Shown in pieces: positions 45,881 through 56,378 of a DNA stretch of 64,000 nt (positions are counted from its first letter, which is position 1; every line of letters begins with the position of its first letter). The DNA comes from Fulvia fulva. Lineage: Eukaryota > Ascomycota > Dothideomycetes > Mycosphaerellales > Mycosphaerellaceae. Below the pieces are notes generated by a model. The model was not told the origin of the DNA. It saw only the letters and a list, made by a program, of their open reading frames with translations, and did not search any database. The position numbers and the translations under genes were made by a program. The DNA is taken from NCBI RefSeq assembly GCF_020509005.1, contig NC_063017.1, positions 124,001 through 188,000 on the forward strand, in the 5' to 3' direction.

Positions 45881-47660
45881 TCATGATGGCTTTAGATTCT
45901 GGTCATTGCAACGAAGATGGCCATTTGCTTTACAACATCGTCGAAGGCTCAGTATCGACGATTTCCATGTCCCGACTGGAGGAACGTCCGCCGCATCGAG
46001 TATCTCCACGTGCTCAGCCAATGCGAATGGCGAGTGTCCGGTCTGACGAGGAACAGGAAAGGCCGTATGAAGGATCCAGTAGATGAGGAGCGCTGAGAAG
46101 AAGCCGTAGAAGTACGTGATCAACGAGAAACGCAATAATGGTGAGCATGAGCATGAATACCGAAATGGCTTGAGGAGGACTGACGACTGACCTGATAGAC
46201 ACGATCCCACCCGTTTCCAAAGCTTACTTCACGGATGGTTCTCACAAAGCCTGGTAGGACAGGCCATATCCCCATCGCCCAAGCAAGAAAGCCACGCCAG
46301 TTGAAGCCCACAGTGTACCAGTACGCACTGGAGCTATTGCCAGTGTAGAGGTCGCCGAGATGATACTCCCTCTTCCTAATCAGGAAGTAATCGCTTATAA
46401 CGACGATTCCGGTCATCGGAGACAGAAACACGGACCATCCGCTGAGTACAGTGATGAACGTGGTAGGCTGGGTGACATACTGCCAAGGACAAATCGCGAT
46501 GCTGATAACGGACACCAGGTAGCAGCCACGACGGATATTGATCCACTTCGGACACAGTGCTGCAAGATCCATCCCAGCTGAGACGCAGTTCAGGATGATG
46601 CATAACGCCATCTGGCTCGCAAGGAAGCCCAGACCAGCGAAGAAGGTTCCAGCGCGACAGCCTGCAGTAAGAGAGGTCTGCTGGACATGTAGCAACAGCT
46701 CAAACGGGTTCCAGAGGTATACGCCATAGATCTCTTGAGTCGCAGATGTGATCAACAGACCACAAATTGCAGTGACTGATATCGTGATGGGCGCTGTCAC
46801 AAGCTGACCAAACAACGCAGAATTCGGCGTCTTCGCGTATCTTGTGCAATCGCTCTGCCCAAGACACCCCGATGCCTGCGAGCCCACAAGAGACTGCAGC
46901 CCGAAGAGCGCCGCCCAGGATAAAGCACTCCCATTCGCCGTCGACGGCGTATGCAACAGTGTCCCGGCACCACCATTCGTCCCAACAGCCCACCCCAAAA
47001 TCCCAAACATCGTCAGCGTAATCATGACCAACGTGACCCTCAAAGGTACCTGCAGCCGCTCCGGCGGAACGTACAAACAAGGCAGGAAAATCGCCGCAAA
47101 CACGAAAAACGAGATCAGACTCGCCGTATCAACATTCGCAGAAGCGGGAAGCGTATTCGCCATAAAAATCCATTTAGGCCCAATCACGGCTCCCAGAATA
47201 ATCTTCACGGCGTGTCCACCCCAGTACATCTGAATCCCTAGCCAAATAACCGCCGTCACGATTCGATCAACCACAGCCCAGAACCCGCCCCTGATCCCCC
47301 AAGAAGATCTACACAGCACCGTGAAGCCCAGGTATTGGTGGGAACCCGCCCAACGAGCGAAGACGGCGAGGATGGCGGTGATGAGAGAGCAGCCTGCTGA
47401 GACGCCCATGGCTTGGGGCACGCTGAGGCCTAGGGACAGGAGCGAGGAGCCGAAGGTCCAGGCTGTGGTGTTGATGCCGGTTATGACCCAGTAGCCGGCA
47501 TAGCCTTCCCACGTCCAGGTCCGGCGGTTTTGGGGGGGGGGGGGGGGGTGAGGTCGCGGTTGCACCGGAAGGTGTTGTGGTAGTTGGAGTCTGGGTCGAT
47601 GGGGCATTCGAGGCGCTGGGCCCAGGTTGTGAGTTGCGAGGGCGATTTTTTGGAAGTCAT
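45881..47660 (-). CDS. NCS1-family permease (allantoin/uracil type), frame broken in poly-C
   Basis: The main frame (about 47,530-46,120) encodes about 12 hydrophobic segments with NCS1 features: RRTWTWEGYAGYW, GSSLLSLGLS, SSWGIRGGFW and ITGIVVISDYFLIRKREYH. The N terminus (ATG 47,660, TWAQRLECPIDPDSNY) lies in another frame. The two meet at 17 consecutive C of the coding strand (47,532-47,548), where one extra C or two fewer would restore continuity. The C-terminal end (YFYGFFSALLIYWILH, ending 45,881) is in a third frame; an intron near 46,110-46,220 is likely but I could not place its ends. The family imports uracil, allantoin, nicotinamide riboside or thiamine with protons. Substrate unknown. 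Homopolymer length error or a true null allele are both possible. Confidence 0.8.
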
Positions 47661-48310
47661 TTGTGATGGAAGGGGCCTGGAGTCGTTGGGAAGGTCAAAG
47701 ATGAGTCCACGGATTTCTGGACAAGACTTGCTGGAGATCAGTGGTTTGAACGAACTCGTAGCATGCCAGCCAGGTCTGCAGCAAGTGCCTATCACGACCC
47801 TGGTGAAGGTAAGCTAGCATTCATGCAGGTTGGCCGCCTCAGATACATGTATCTTCTGAAAAGTCGCTGTGTTGACTGAGCCGTCGACATCAGGCAGCAA
47901 GGAGACGATCGACGAGCACAGCAGGAACATCGCATACCATCCTTATAACATTCTTCTTCGCTACAGCCGCACGCAACCGCTGATAAAGCCATGTCGGTCA
48001 ACCGTGATAGTCAACGCTACACCAGAATCCCCCACATTGAATCCTTCCAACACATCCCAGCCGCAAGCTGCAGAAGGGCAGAACCAGGGCGAGCTCGTGG
48101 TAATACTGTATGCGGGGATGCACGCATGGCCTATCAGTACAGTATCAAGTTGCGGCCGACGGCGTTCAAGTCACCTCACCTCACCTCACCTCCACAGGTG
48201 GCACACTACAGCACTCCATCCTACAGCACGACCTGAAAGTGCGAACTTCAAACCAGCGCAAGACCCTCCACACTACGCAAACCACCACACCAACCACAAG
48301 TTTCTCCATC
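47661..48310. promoter_or_regulatory. Divergent upstream region, permease and 2OG oxygenase
   Basis: 650 bp between the starts of the permease and the oxygenase, which could be co-regulated from here. It contains a tandem CACCT run (TCACCTCACCTCACCTCACC, 48,169-48,188). There is no credible gene, although short frames exist on both strands. Confidence 0.45.
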
Positions 48311-49422
48311 ATGGGCTCCATCGACCAAGCCACGCCCCCATCCTCCACCATCCCCATCATCGACTTCGCAGCCTGGAGCAACAGCAGCGACGCATGCGAA
48401 CGCTTCAAGATATCCAAAGCTCTCATCACCGCCTTCCAGACCGTCGGTTTCGTCTACCTCATCAACCACGGTCTACCCCAGCCGCTCTTAGACCAAGCCT
48501 TCGCCACCTCAAAACGCCTCTTTGACCTCCCGCTCGAGCAGAAGATGCTAGCACCGCAGCCCGATGGGCCTGAAGTGCATCGCGGCTACTCACACCCCGG
48601 CCTGGAGAAAGTATCCCAGTACACCGGCGGCGATGTAACAAAAGGCGAGGAATTGCGAAATGTACTTGATTACAAGGAATCCTACGAAATAGGCAGCGAG
48701 GAGAACGCATCGCAGCCAAACATCAGGCTTCCGGGTTCCGTTCTCCCAGACTTTCGCCCCTTGACCACAAACTTCTACTGGGCTTGTAACGACATGGCGC
48801 AAGAGATTCTGCGATGTATTGGCTTAGGTCTCGGGTTGGAAGATGCAGAATATCTGATCCGGTATCATAGTGGTCATAATAATCAGCCGCGCTTGCTGCA
48901 TTATCCGCCCGTGCCGGCTGGAGACGTGGAGCAGGGGAAAGTGGCGAGGATGCCGGCGCATAGTGATTGGGGCAGTATCACCATGCTCTTTCAGGATGAC
49001 TGTGGAGGCTTGGAGGTGGAGGACGCTGTTATGGAGGGGAGGTTTGTGTCTGCGACGCCGATAAGGGGAGCATGCGTGGTCAATGTCGGGGACTTATTGA
49101 TGAGGTGGAGCAATGGTGAGTTTTACTTTGGTAAAGCCCGATGCTCGGGTGTAGTGCTAATTCGATGCGCACAGATGTCCTAAAGTCGACGCTGCATCGT
49201 GTTACTCTGCCTCCTCTGTCGGACCGGTATGATGGCGCGCAGAGGATGACGAGGGCTAGGTATTCGATACCATATTTTGTCAGTGCAGATCCGGAGAGTC
49301 TGGTCGAATGCCTGCCGGGTTGTACGGATGCGGAATGTCCAGCTAAGTATGAGCCAGTGACGCAGCGGGAGTATGGGATCATGAGGGCGAAAGTCCAGTA
49401 TCGAAGCGCAGCAGATGCATAG
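48311..49422 (+). CDS. 2-oxoglutarate/Fe(II)-dependent oxygenase
   Basis: Exons 48,311-49,115 and 49,175-49,422 (59-bp intron) encode 350 residues. The N-terminal PIIDFAAW and GFVYLINHG are those of the isopenicillin-N-synthase-like family. Iron ligands are seen as HSD (MPAHSDWGSITMLFQ) and a distal His in STLHRV, which the intron separates from the first pair; the 2-oxoglutarate-binding Arg-x-Ser is in RARYSIPYF. It couples decarboxylation of 2-oxoglutarate to oxidation of a small molecule, not identifiable here. It is divergent from the NCS1 permease and tail-to-tail with the FAD monooxygenase (51 bp apart). Confidence 0.9.
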
Positions 49423-49473
49423 GTGTGTAGCCAGGAAGATGTTGTCGAGTAGATGACAGCGTTTTGCAACGCC

Positions 49474-50838
49474 TTACAGTCGAGACTGGTGTGCCACGTT
49501 TTTCATGTGCTTCTTCACCTCTTCCACGGCATCGTACCCAAACGCCCACTTCACAAATGCCTGTGTCCTGAAGTCAGCATCTCTATCCGGCTCGACGTCC
49601 GCGAATGATACCGCTGCCGCCTTGCTTCTGCCCGCGCTATCTTTCCTAGTTCCCGAGCCAGTATTCACCCCTGTGGTATACAGACTCTGATTCCAGCTCG
49701 CCAAAGCCTTCACCCTGTTGACACGAGGTATCCTCACCTCCTGCCAGATAATAGTCAGAGCTGGGATGCCCCGATGTTGCTCTGTCTTGAGGAGATACGA
49801 CAGTGCCGCAATATCTTCCACAATCGAAGAGAAGCCCATCGCAGCATTAGGATACATGGCATGCGCAGAGTTACCCAGCAGTACTAAGCGACCGTGTTTG
49901 CTGACCCATTGTGGGAGATCCGGCATTTCGGCGAGACGCCATCGGTCGCAAGAAGTGACAATGTTTAGGAATGCTTTGAGCTTCGGATGGGAGTCCTTGA
50001 AGTAGTCTCGGACGTAGTCGATGTCGCCGTGCTGATGCAACAGGTCAGTATCTCCACCGAATCACGATCGATGTTTACTCACTTCATCCCACATGCGCTC
50101 GTCTGCATCAGCTGCTTCAGGTATGCCGAACACAGCACTATGTCTGCCGAAGCTCCTCTTATAGCTACTGACAACATATCCGCCACCGCCGCGGACCATG
50201 TAAACTTCCAAATCGTTGGTCTTGACAAGATCTTGAGCATCCTTGTCTGCGAGCAGTTCGTGCTCGGCGGCCTGTGCTTGGTGCAAAGTCGTGTTACCCA
50301 CAATGGGCCCAGGTGCGCCCGGTATGATCTTCGGTCGAAGCCGTGACAATACCCCGTCTGCTGCAAGGACGATGTCGGCTTCCACCCTCTTCCCAGACTC
50401 CAGGACAATCGATGCTGCTGTAGAGTCCTCCTCGACATCAGCAACGGCAACGCCGAAATGTAGATGTGCTCCAGCTGCCTTTGCTTTATCATGAAACAGT
50501 ATCTGGGTCTCACGTCGAACAGTCTGCGAGTCCGGGTTGCCACCCATGAGAGCCGGCGAGCCTGGGATATGCGATGTAAATTTGCCAGAATGCGCATTGT
50601 AGAACGTGGTTCCAGCAGCCGGGTTTGCAATACGCTTGAAGTCGTCCTCGAGACCCCATTGTCTCAAGAATCTGGTAGCGTTCGGTCTGAGCATGATACC
50701 ACCGCCTCTGGGCTCGAATGATGAGTATCTCTCGTAGAGGTCGACAGAATGGCCATCTCTGGCAAAGCAGAATGCTGCAGCTAGACCGCCCAGACCAGCG
50801 CCGACTATCACAATCCGTAGAGGCTTAAAGCCGGACAT
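49474..50838 (-). CDS. FAD-dependent aromatic monooxygenase (salicylate-hydroxylase-like)
   Basis: Exons 50,083-50,838 and 49,474-50,031 (51-bp intron) encode 437 residues. The FAD-binding IVIVGAGLGGLAAAF at the N terminus ends with an acidic residue (LYER). The DG motif is in VLAADGVLSRLR, and the second flavin motif reads LLGNSAHAMYPNAAMG, with Asn in place of the usual Asp in GD. Class A flavin monooxygenases of this type hydroxylate aromatic or heteroaromatic acids using NAD(P)H. The sequence cannot show which. It lies tail-to-tail with the 2OG oxygenase. Confidence 0.9.
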
Positions 50839-51573
50839 GCTATGACGATGAGCGGATAATAGGTAGATGTAAGACTGTCGATGGTGAAGATGAGTCGAGC
50901 TTGAAGACGGCTAATGATCCTTAGCGAAGCAAGCCAGTCAGCACGTTGTTGTCGGTGTGACACGCTCGATAGTGCGGAAGTCGGGGCCGTCCTTAGCAAT
51001 GCCCATGGTGTTGTTACTCCGACAAGCAGGCATGAGCTCTTTAAGAAAGACCACTGATATCGATATGCTTCCTGTTGGTGTTCCTGCTTCGAGTGCGAAG
51101 GGTCTGCGGTCGGTCGAATGTCATACCGGCTTGGCCGTACAAGCCACACCACGGCCAGCATCGCATCGTTAAGGCTCTGAGATCCCATCGTCAGCCTTGA
51201 CGATGCGTGTCATAGCCCCTCAGGCTGAAGGGTGTCGAGCACGAGCGCCGCTCGAGATGCTCGGTGTAAGAGTGCGGTCACGGAGCGTAGTCTCTTATCA
51301 GAGCCGAGGCAAAGGACATTCACTAGTCAATGCTAATCAACAGACCATACAGCGCGTCCAAAGCTATTCGAAGCCAGCGCTGACATGACTTCTTGAGGTA
51401 TGTTGATGCTGGAAGAAAGTGTACGTTACACAGATGTCGACGCGAAGAGTCTGGATGTTTTCAAAGCCTGTGCTATTGGCTCGGTCATCTCCGCCGCTAG
51501 CTAAAGCACAGCCCAGCAACAGTTACCGGGCTTTCGGGATCTGTCTCTAACATCAACCATTATCATTGCGAAG
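50839..51573. promoter_or_regulatory. Divergent upstream region, monooxygenase and PBN1
   Basis: 735 bp between two start codons with no supported gene. Short frames on both strands lack domain features. No repeat was noticed. Confidence 0.4.
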
Positions 51574-53200
51574 ATGAGGCAACGCATCACATATCTCCTT
51601 CCAAATGGCACGGGAGTTGACCCTGCCGACATCACAGTCAGTGACACGGAGCTCAAATATGCCCAAGCACGCGATGCTGCTGAAGAACGACGGATAACAA
51701 TTGGCTACGATGAATTGCCAAAGGAGGTGTGATGATATCCTCAGCAGCACTCCTCACGACATGTATTGATAGCTCTCCTAGATACAAACGATCCTCAAAG
51801 ACTTCCACGAACTGCACATCCGGGTAGCGTCCTGGCAGAACTATGCTGCCTTCTCTCCTGCCGTTTCGAGGGTCTCGCCGGGTCTACATGCCTTCTTCAC
51901 GCCGCTGAAGCACAAGGATGACACTGTCGAGACATCACTGTGCTCAACCCTGCACAAGCTCTTCGATGGCCAAGGAGGAAAGGTCAAGTGCTCAAACGCC
52001 TCTAACTCCTTCACCAAACCACCCGTGCTATCCGAGCGCTTCGCCAGCTCATCTACATACCAATTCAACCACCACCCAACCGACCTCCTAATCCTCAACG
52101 GAAGACTCCAAGCCACCCTATGCTCTCAACTCGAAGCCTCATCCCCTCTCCACAAAGTCTGCAAGGTCCTCTCCAGCACTCTAACAGCCGCCTACGTCGA
52201 CCTCGACTTCGACGTCATCAGCCACGCCCTCACCCTCACGATCCTCTGGCCTCCCTCCACCGCCCTAACAGGCCACCACACCAAACTCGGCGCCCGCAAA
52301 TTCTCCCCCACAGACCGCCTCGAAGTCGGCATCATCTCCCCCGAACTCTCCCCCGAACCCGAGTCCCTCTCCATGGCCGGCTTCCTCACCGTCATCGGCG
52401 AAGACGAAAAGCCCAAAGCCACCATGTTCTCCTTCCCAGCGCGCCACCACCCCCTCCCCTTGGACGCCACCTACAACGTCCAATTCCAAAACCCAACCGG
52501 TCTCCACCCCAAACTCGAAATCACCCTCCCACCCTCCTCCCTCACCCCACCAAAAGAATCCGCCTCCTGCGCTCTCCACGCCTACTGGACCCTCCCCTCC
52601 ACCCTCTTCATCGACAAATACCAATTCACCGACTCCCTCTCCCTCGCCTCCCAAAACCTCAAACGCCTACCCTCCATCTCCGGCGAGCAAGACCTCGAAG
52701 CCCCAGATTGGGTCATCAACACCTGGGGTTCCGCCTCATTGTTCGAACTCGCTCACCCCTCCCCCTCCTTGCCTCCCTTATCCTCGGATGAACCCTGGAC
52801 CATCACAATCCCAACCCACCTCCGCTACATCAACGCCACAGGCCTCACAACTCCCTCCAGCCACACCCACCTCTCAGTCCCCTGGCCCGTCGTCTTCTGG
52901 GCCTGCCCCGCCGAGGAAGGGCTCAAAATGGGCACGAATCCCTTCGACCGGGTGAACCTAGGCTATGACGGACTGTTTGGGCCGAAGACGATGTTCTATC
53001 ATCTTAACCCTGCACCACAGACGGAGAAGCAGTTTTTGGTGGAGAAGGTGATGGTACCGGTGTTGGATCCCGAGAGCGCGAGTGCGCAGTGGGTACCGAT
53101 GGGGACGATGGCGGTGGTGGTGGTGGGGTTTGCGTGGATTGTGTGGGCGTTGTTGAGGCCTGTGTCCAAGAACGTTACAGTGGAGAGGAAGGAGAAGTAA
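51574..53200 (+). CDS. PBN1: PBN1/PIG-X, GPI mannosyltransferase I cofactor
   Basis: Exons 51,574-51,726 and 51,782-53,200 (55-bp intron, GTGTGA...CTCCTAG) encode 523 residues. The N terminus MRQRITYLLPNGTGVDP, followed by ITIGYDELPKE and then HELHIRVASW, fits fungal Pbn1. The C-terminal half has the conserved PIG-X patterns (HAYWTLPSTLFIDKYQ, WTITIPTHLRYI) and a single membrane segment near the end (MAVVVVGFAWIVWALL) with a short Lys/Arg tail. By family knowledge it sits in the ER membrane and stabilises the Gpi14/PIG-M enzyme that adds the first mannose to GPI anchors. The short first exon is supported by phase and homology rather than length. Confidence 0.85.
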
Positions 53201-53350
53201 GTAGACAAGACCGGCTCGTATTAGCTATATACGGTGTCGTCACTGCTGTAGCCGGGTCGTATTAGTGGTGATGCACAACCACCATGCTCATCAATTCTCA
53301 CGCACGCAGCCGTGTCAGCCCCATGGCTCAAGTCATCGTTCTCGAGAGCC

Positions 53351-56035
53351 CTAACACATCTCCTCATCCCCATCGCCATCAACTTCCTTCTTCACACCCT
53401 TCTGCCATGGAACGTCCTCCTCACGGACACGGATGCACGTCAGATAAGGCAACTTATCCTTACCATCATACTGTAGCCTGCTCTGGAGAAGAGGCGCCAC
53501 AATCTTGGCAGCCGCTCTCTTCAGCTCCTTCAGAGTCGTGCGCAGAATCGAGTCATCCAAGTCCGGAAACTGGTCCACATCCCAGTATTCGTCAATGAGT
53601 GACTCGGGTGGGAGGTAGCTATCGCCGCCGCGACCGATGGTGCGGTGGAAGCCGGCTACTGTGAGACACTCACCCTCGTGCTTGCAGATGGGGTCCTGGT
53701 AATCTGGCTTGGTAGTACAGCCGCTGTCGATGTGGGAGAGATGGCCTGTAATCCAGTCACGCCAGATGTTGACGACGCTGTAGGTGATCGGCCGGACTCG
53801 CTGGTTGACTGGCACAGGCTTGCCGCGGTTCGGACCACTCTTCGGGGTACCGGTGAGCGTGGTGAAGAGTAGCATGCGCTCTGCCATTTGACGGCCAAAC
53901 TCCAGCTCTTTCGATCTGACCACGATGGCTTGGTACATGTCAGGAAGGTTTGTTCGGACCTTCTCCTCATTGAATGCCCAGGGCCAAGCTGGGTACGCGC
54001 CGGCAACGTGTACGAAAGCCTCGTTGTAAAGGAGAGGGCTTTGCAGACGTACACTCAGAACTAGCCAACGTGCCGCATCTTTAGCAATCGCCTGCCAGAG
54101 CCGGTGGGTGTTGATGAAGCCACTGAAGAGGCGCTCCAACTCCCTCGTGACGGACGACTCTGGCGAGACTGCTGAGTAGCGCTCCGCTACCTGTGCGACC
54201 ATCTCGATCTTCGGACGCGCCGCGTCGACGTTCTCTTGCGCGATACCGAGATGCTTTGCTGGGAAGTTGGCAATCATGCGGAACATCGACTCGTATGCGC
54301 CGGCCCAGTCGATTCTTGGCGCGTCAGGCATTGGTGTTGCTTCGCCGTTCTCAACCTTGGCCTTGGTATCGATCTGAACCCCATCAGGTGTGGCGATTTG
54401 GGCTGTGGCGGGTTTGGGTTCAGCACGAGGCGCGTCGAGATCGTGGCGAGCCAGTATCGGCAGGCTCTCCGCAGGATCGATGGTGAGCATGAGAAGGTGA
54501 CGCACACCGTGGCGACTAGGACTGTCGTTTGAGGGCAGCTCCAACAGTTGGGCAAAGGCTGGCGAGGTGTCGATCAAGTCGTCTGAAAAGACACGGCAAG
54601 CCCTCAAATCTCCGCCCAAGTAGCACCAGAACGTCGCCTCCCTTGTCGCGGATCTTCAATTTCTAATCCATGGCCAGTGGCGCCTCAAGAAATTTACGGA
54701 AAGGCCGTGCATACCTGGAGTGTGGCAGCGTAGGCTTCCAGTGCATCGTCAATGAGTGTAGGTAAACGCGGCTCTTCAGCGGCAGCCACGACAGGTGCAG
54801 GTGTCAGACTCTTCAGCATTGCCTGTTGCAAGTCACCGTTAGCGTCCTCGAGATACCGCTTAGCCTCATCTTCTGAGCATTTGGCAACGGCCATAATGGT
54901 CGCGATGTTAGTTTCCCTGGTGGTGGGTTTTGTATGTGCAGACATGGGCGGCGGTGTTGGCGGTGTTATGTTAGTAGTGTCCTCGGAAGTGGTGGCGTGC
55001 TGAGGTTCGTTCATAGTATCAAGCTGCGTTTGCTCACTGTGAGCTTCACTTTGTTGTTGGAGGGGTGCATTTTCATGTGCAAGAGCGCATGTGTTTGCAT
55101 CGCTTGCCGCGTCATGCATGTTAACGTCGATCCTGCTAGAGCGATGCTCAGCTGAAGGATGCTCTTTAAGCTGTGACGCTCTGGACGCAGTGAAGAGCTT
55201 GCCATCATTCTTCTCCACAATGTTTCCAAGCATCAGTACAAACAGATCTACCCGATCGCGTACGTCGTGCCAGGGGATCTCCATAGTCTTGCCAGCACAA
55301 GGGCGGAGGTCGAGTAGTCGATAGGACAGGTAGAGACGAGCGCAACGTAGCATGATCTTTGTCTCCTCGTCAGCGCCAGCCGGTCTCTGGCCGACCTGTA
55401 CCATGGTCAGAGCATCTTCAAGCTTCTGCCTGAAATTGGTCTTCTGCTTTGCTCCGTCGAGATACTGCTGTATGAGCTGTCGAATGTCGGCACCGGCCCA
55501 TAGAAGCGATTGAACCAGAAGAGCGTTCCGATTGCTCGATGCGATGAGGTGCTTCGCATCCCAAGCGCCAACCTCATCTACCGTGGCCTCCAGAGGATCG
55601 TTCGGGAGGTTCGAGGGCTTCTGCTGGAGAGGAGACAGCGCCCAGCGATCGCGTCGTAGTGGAGCCTTCGTCCTCATCATCTGAGTCAAGGATAATCGGC
55701 TCAGCCCTTCTTGGTATGGATGTCACCGTGCTTGACACCTCACCTTCATCCTCATCTTCACCTTCATCCTCATCCTCATCTATATCTTCATCTTCATCTT
55801 CCTCCTCGTAGTCAGAGTCTACGACTCGTTTCACCCTCCTGCGCGGGGTCGGCTCCTCCGAGCTGTCTTCATCATCAGAAAGCTCGATGATTTCCTCGGT
55901 CGCGTGGGTGCATCTCTGTCTCTTGCTGCGACACTCTGCACATGCGGTTCCTCTCGATCGTCGAGAAGAGGCCGAAGATGCAGAGCTGACGCTATCTGCC
56001 TTCCCGGTCTTCAGCGTGACACGCAAGGAACCCAT
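53351..56035 (-). CDS. Unknown protein with UBA-like and BTB-like regions; frame breaks
   Basis: I do not recognise this as a named family. From the N terminus (ATG 56,035): a CAECRSKRQRC motif; a long Glu/Asp-rich region (about 55,880-55,700); a helical segment; a UBA-like stretch (IMAVAKCSEDEAKRYLEDANGD, about 54,905-54,835); an intron of about 52-61 bp ending near 54,654-54,663; and a C-terminal region starting with BTB-like sequence (DLRACRVFSDDLIDTSPAF). Two joins are not clean. Near 55,690-55,575 the acidic frame must pass into the next frame, possibly through a weak 58-bp intron (GTGTCA...CTCAG). Near 54,650-54,615 the BTB-like strand appears split between two frames. It may be a nuclear, ubiquitin-linked regulator, a pseudogene, or an assembly error. 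Confidence 0.6.
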
Positions 56036-56378
56036 ATTGTGCGGCTTTGTTATGTGTTGATGCCAGGTAGCGAGCGGTGTTAAGGTCTTTGGTCGAATGA
56101 CGTTGGATGTCGAGTGATGTCGTGTCGCAAGTTGGTAGAAGTAGACGCAGAGCGGCTAGAAATATGGATGTGGTCGCACAAACGCTGCTGCGAGAAGTGA
56201 AGCCACTTGATGCCGCATTTACGCGTAAACGCACTTCACTTCAGATAACCTGACGTCCTGCAGAAACCAGGAGACTCTCTTGGTCAACGCGAGTCATGCC
56301 TGCGATATCTTCGGCTGCCTTGAAGGGAAGGGCGAAGCTCAGTACATGGGGGCCCAGATTGGTGTACCAAAGTGATCT
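56036..56378. other. Upstream region of the UBA/BTB-like gene
   Basis: 343 bp between the start of the UBA/BTB-like gene and the stop of APM4, both on the minus strand. It includes the GATGTCGAGTGATGTCGTG repeat-like stretch near 56,105-56,125. No gene is seen. Confidence 0.4.

Noticed and set aside
45881..50838. Naming the permease/oxygenase/monooxygenase group as a nicotinate (hxn) cluster
   Set aside because: Only family-level similarity is visible; no regulator or xanthine-dehydrogenase-type hydroxylase is present in the window.
55700..55880. GAA/GAT-rich stretch as a microsatellite
   Set aside because: It is imperfect and fits the Glu/Asp-rich part of the UBA/BTB-like protein on the minus strand.
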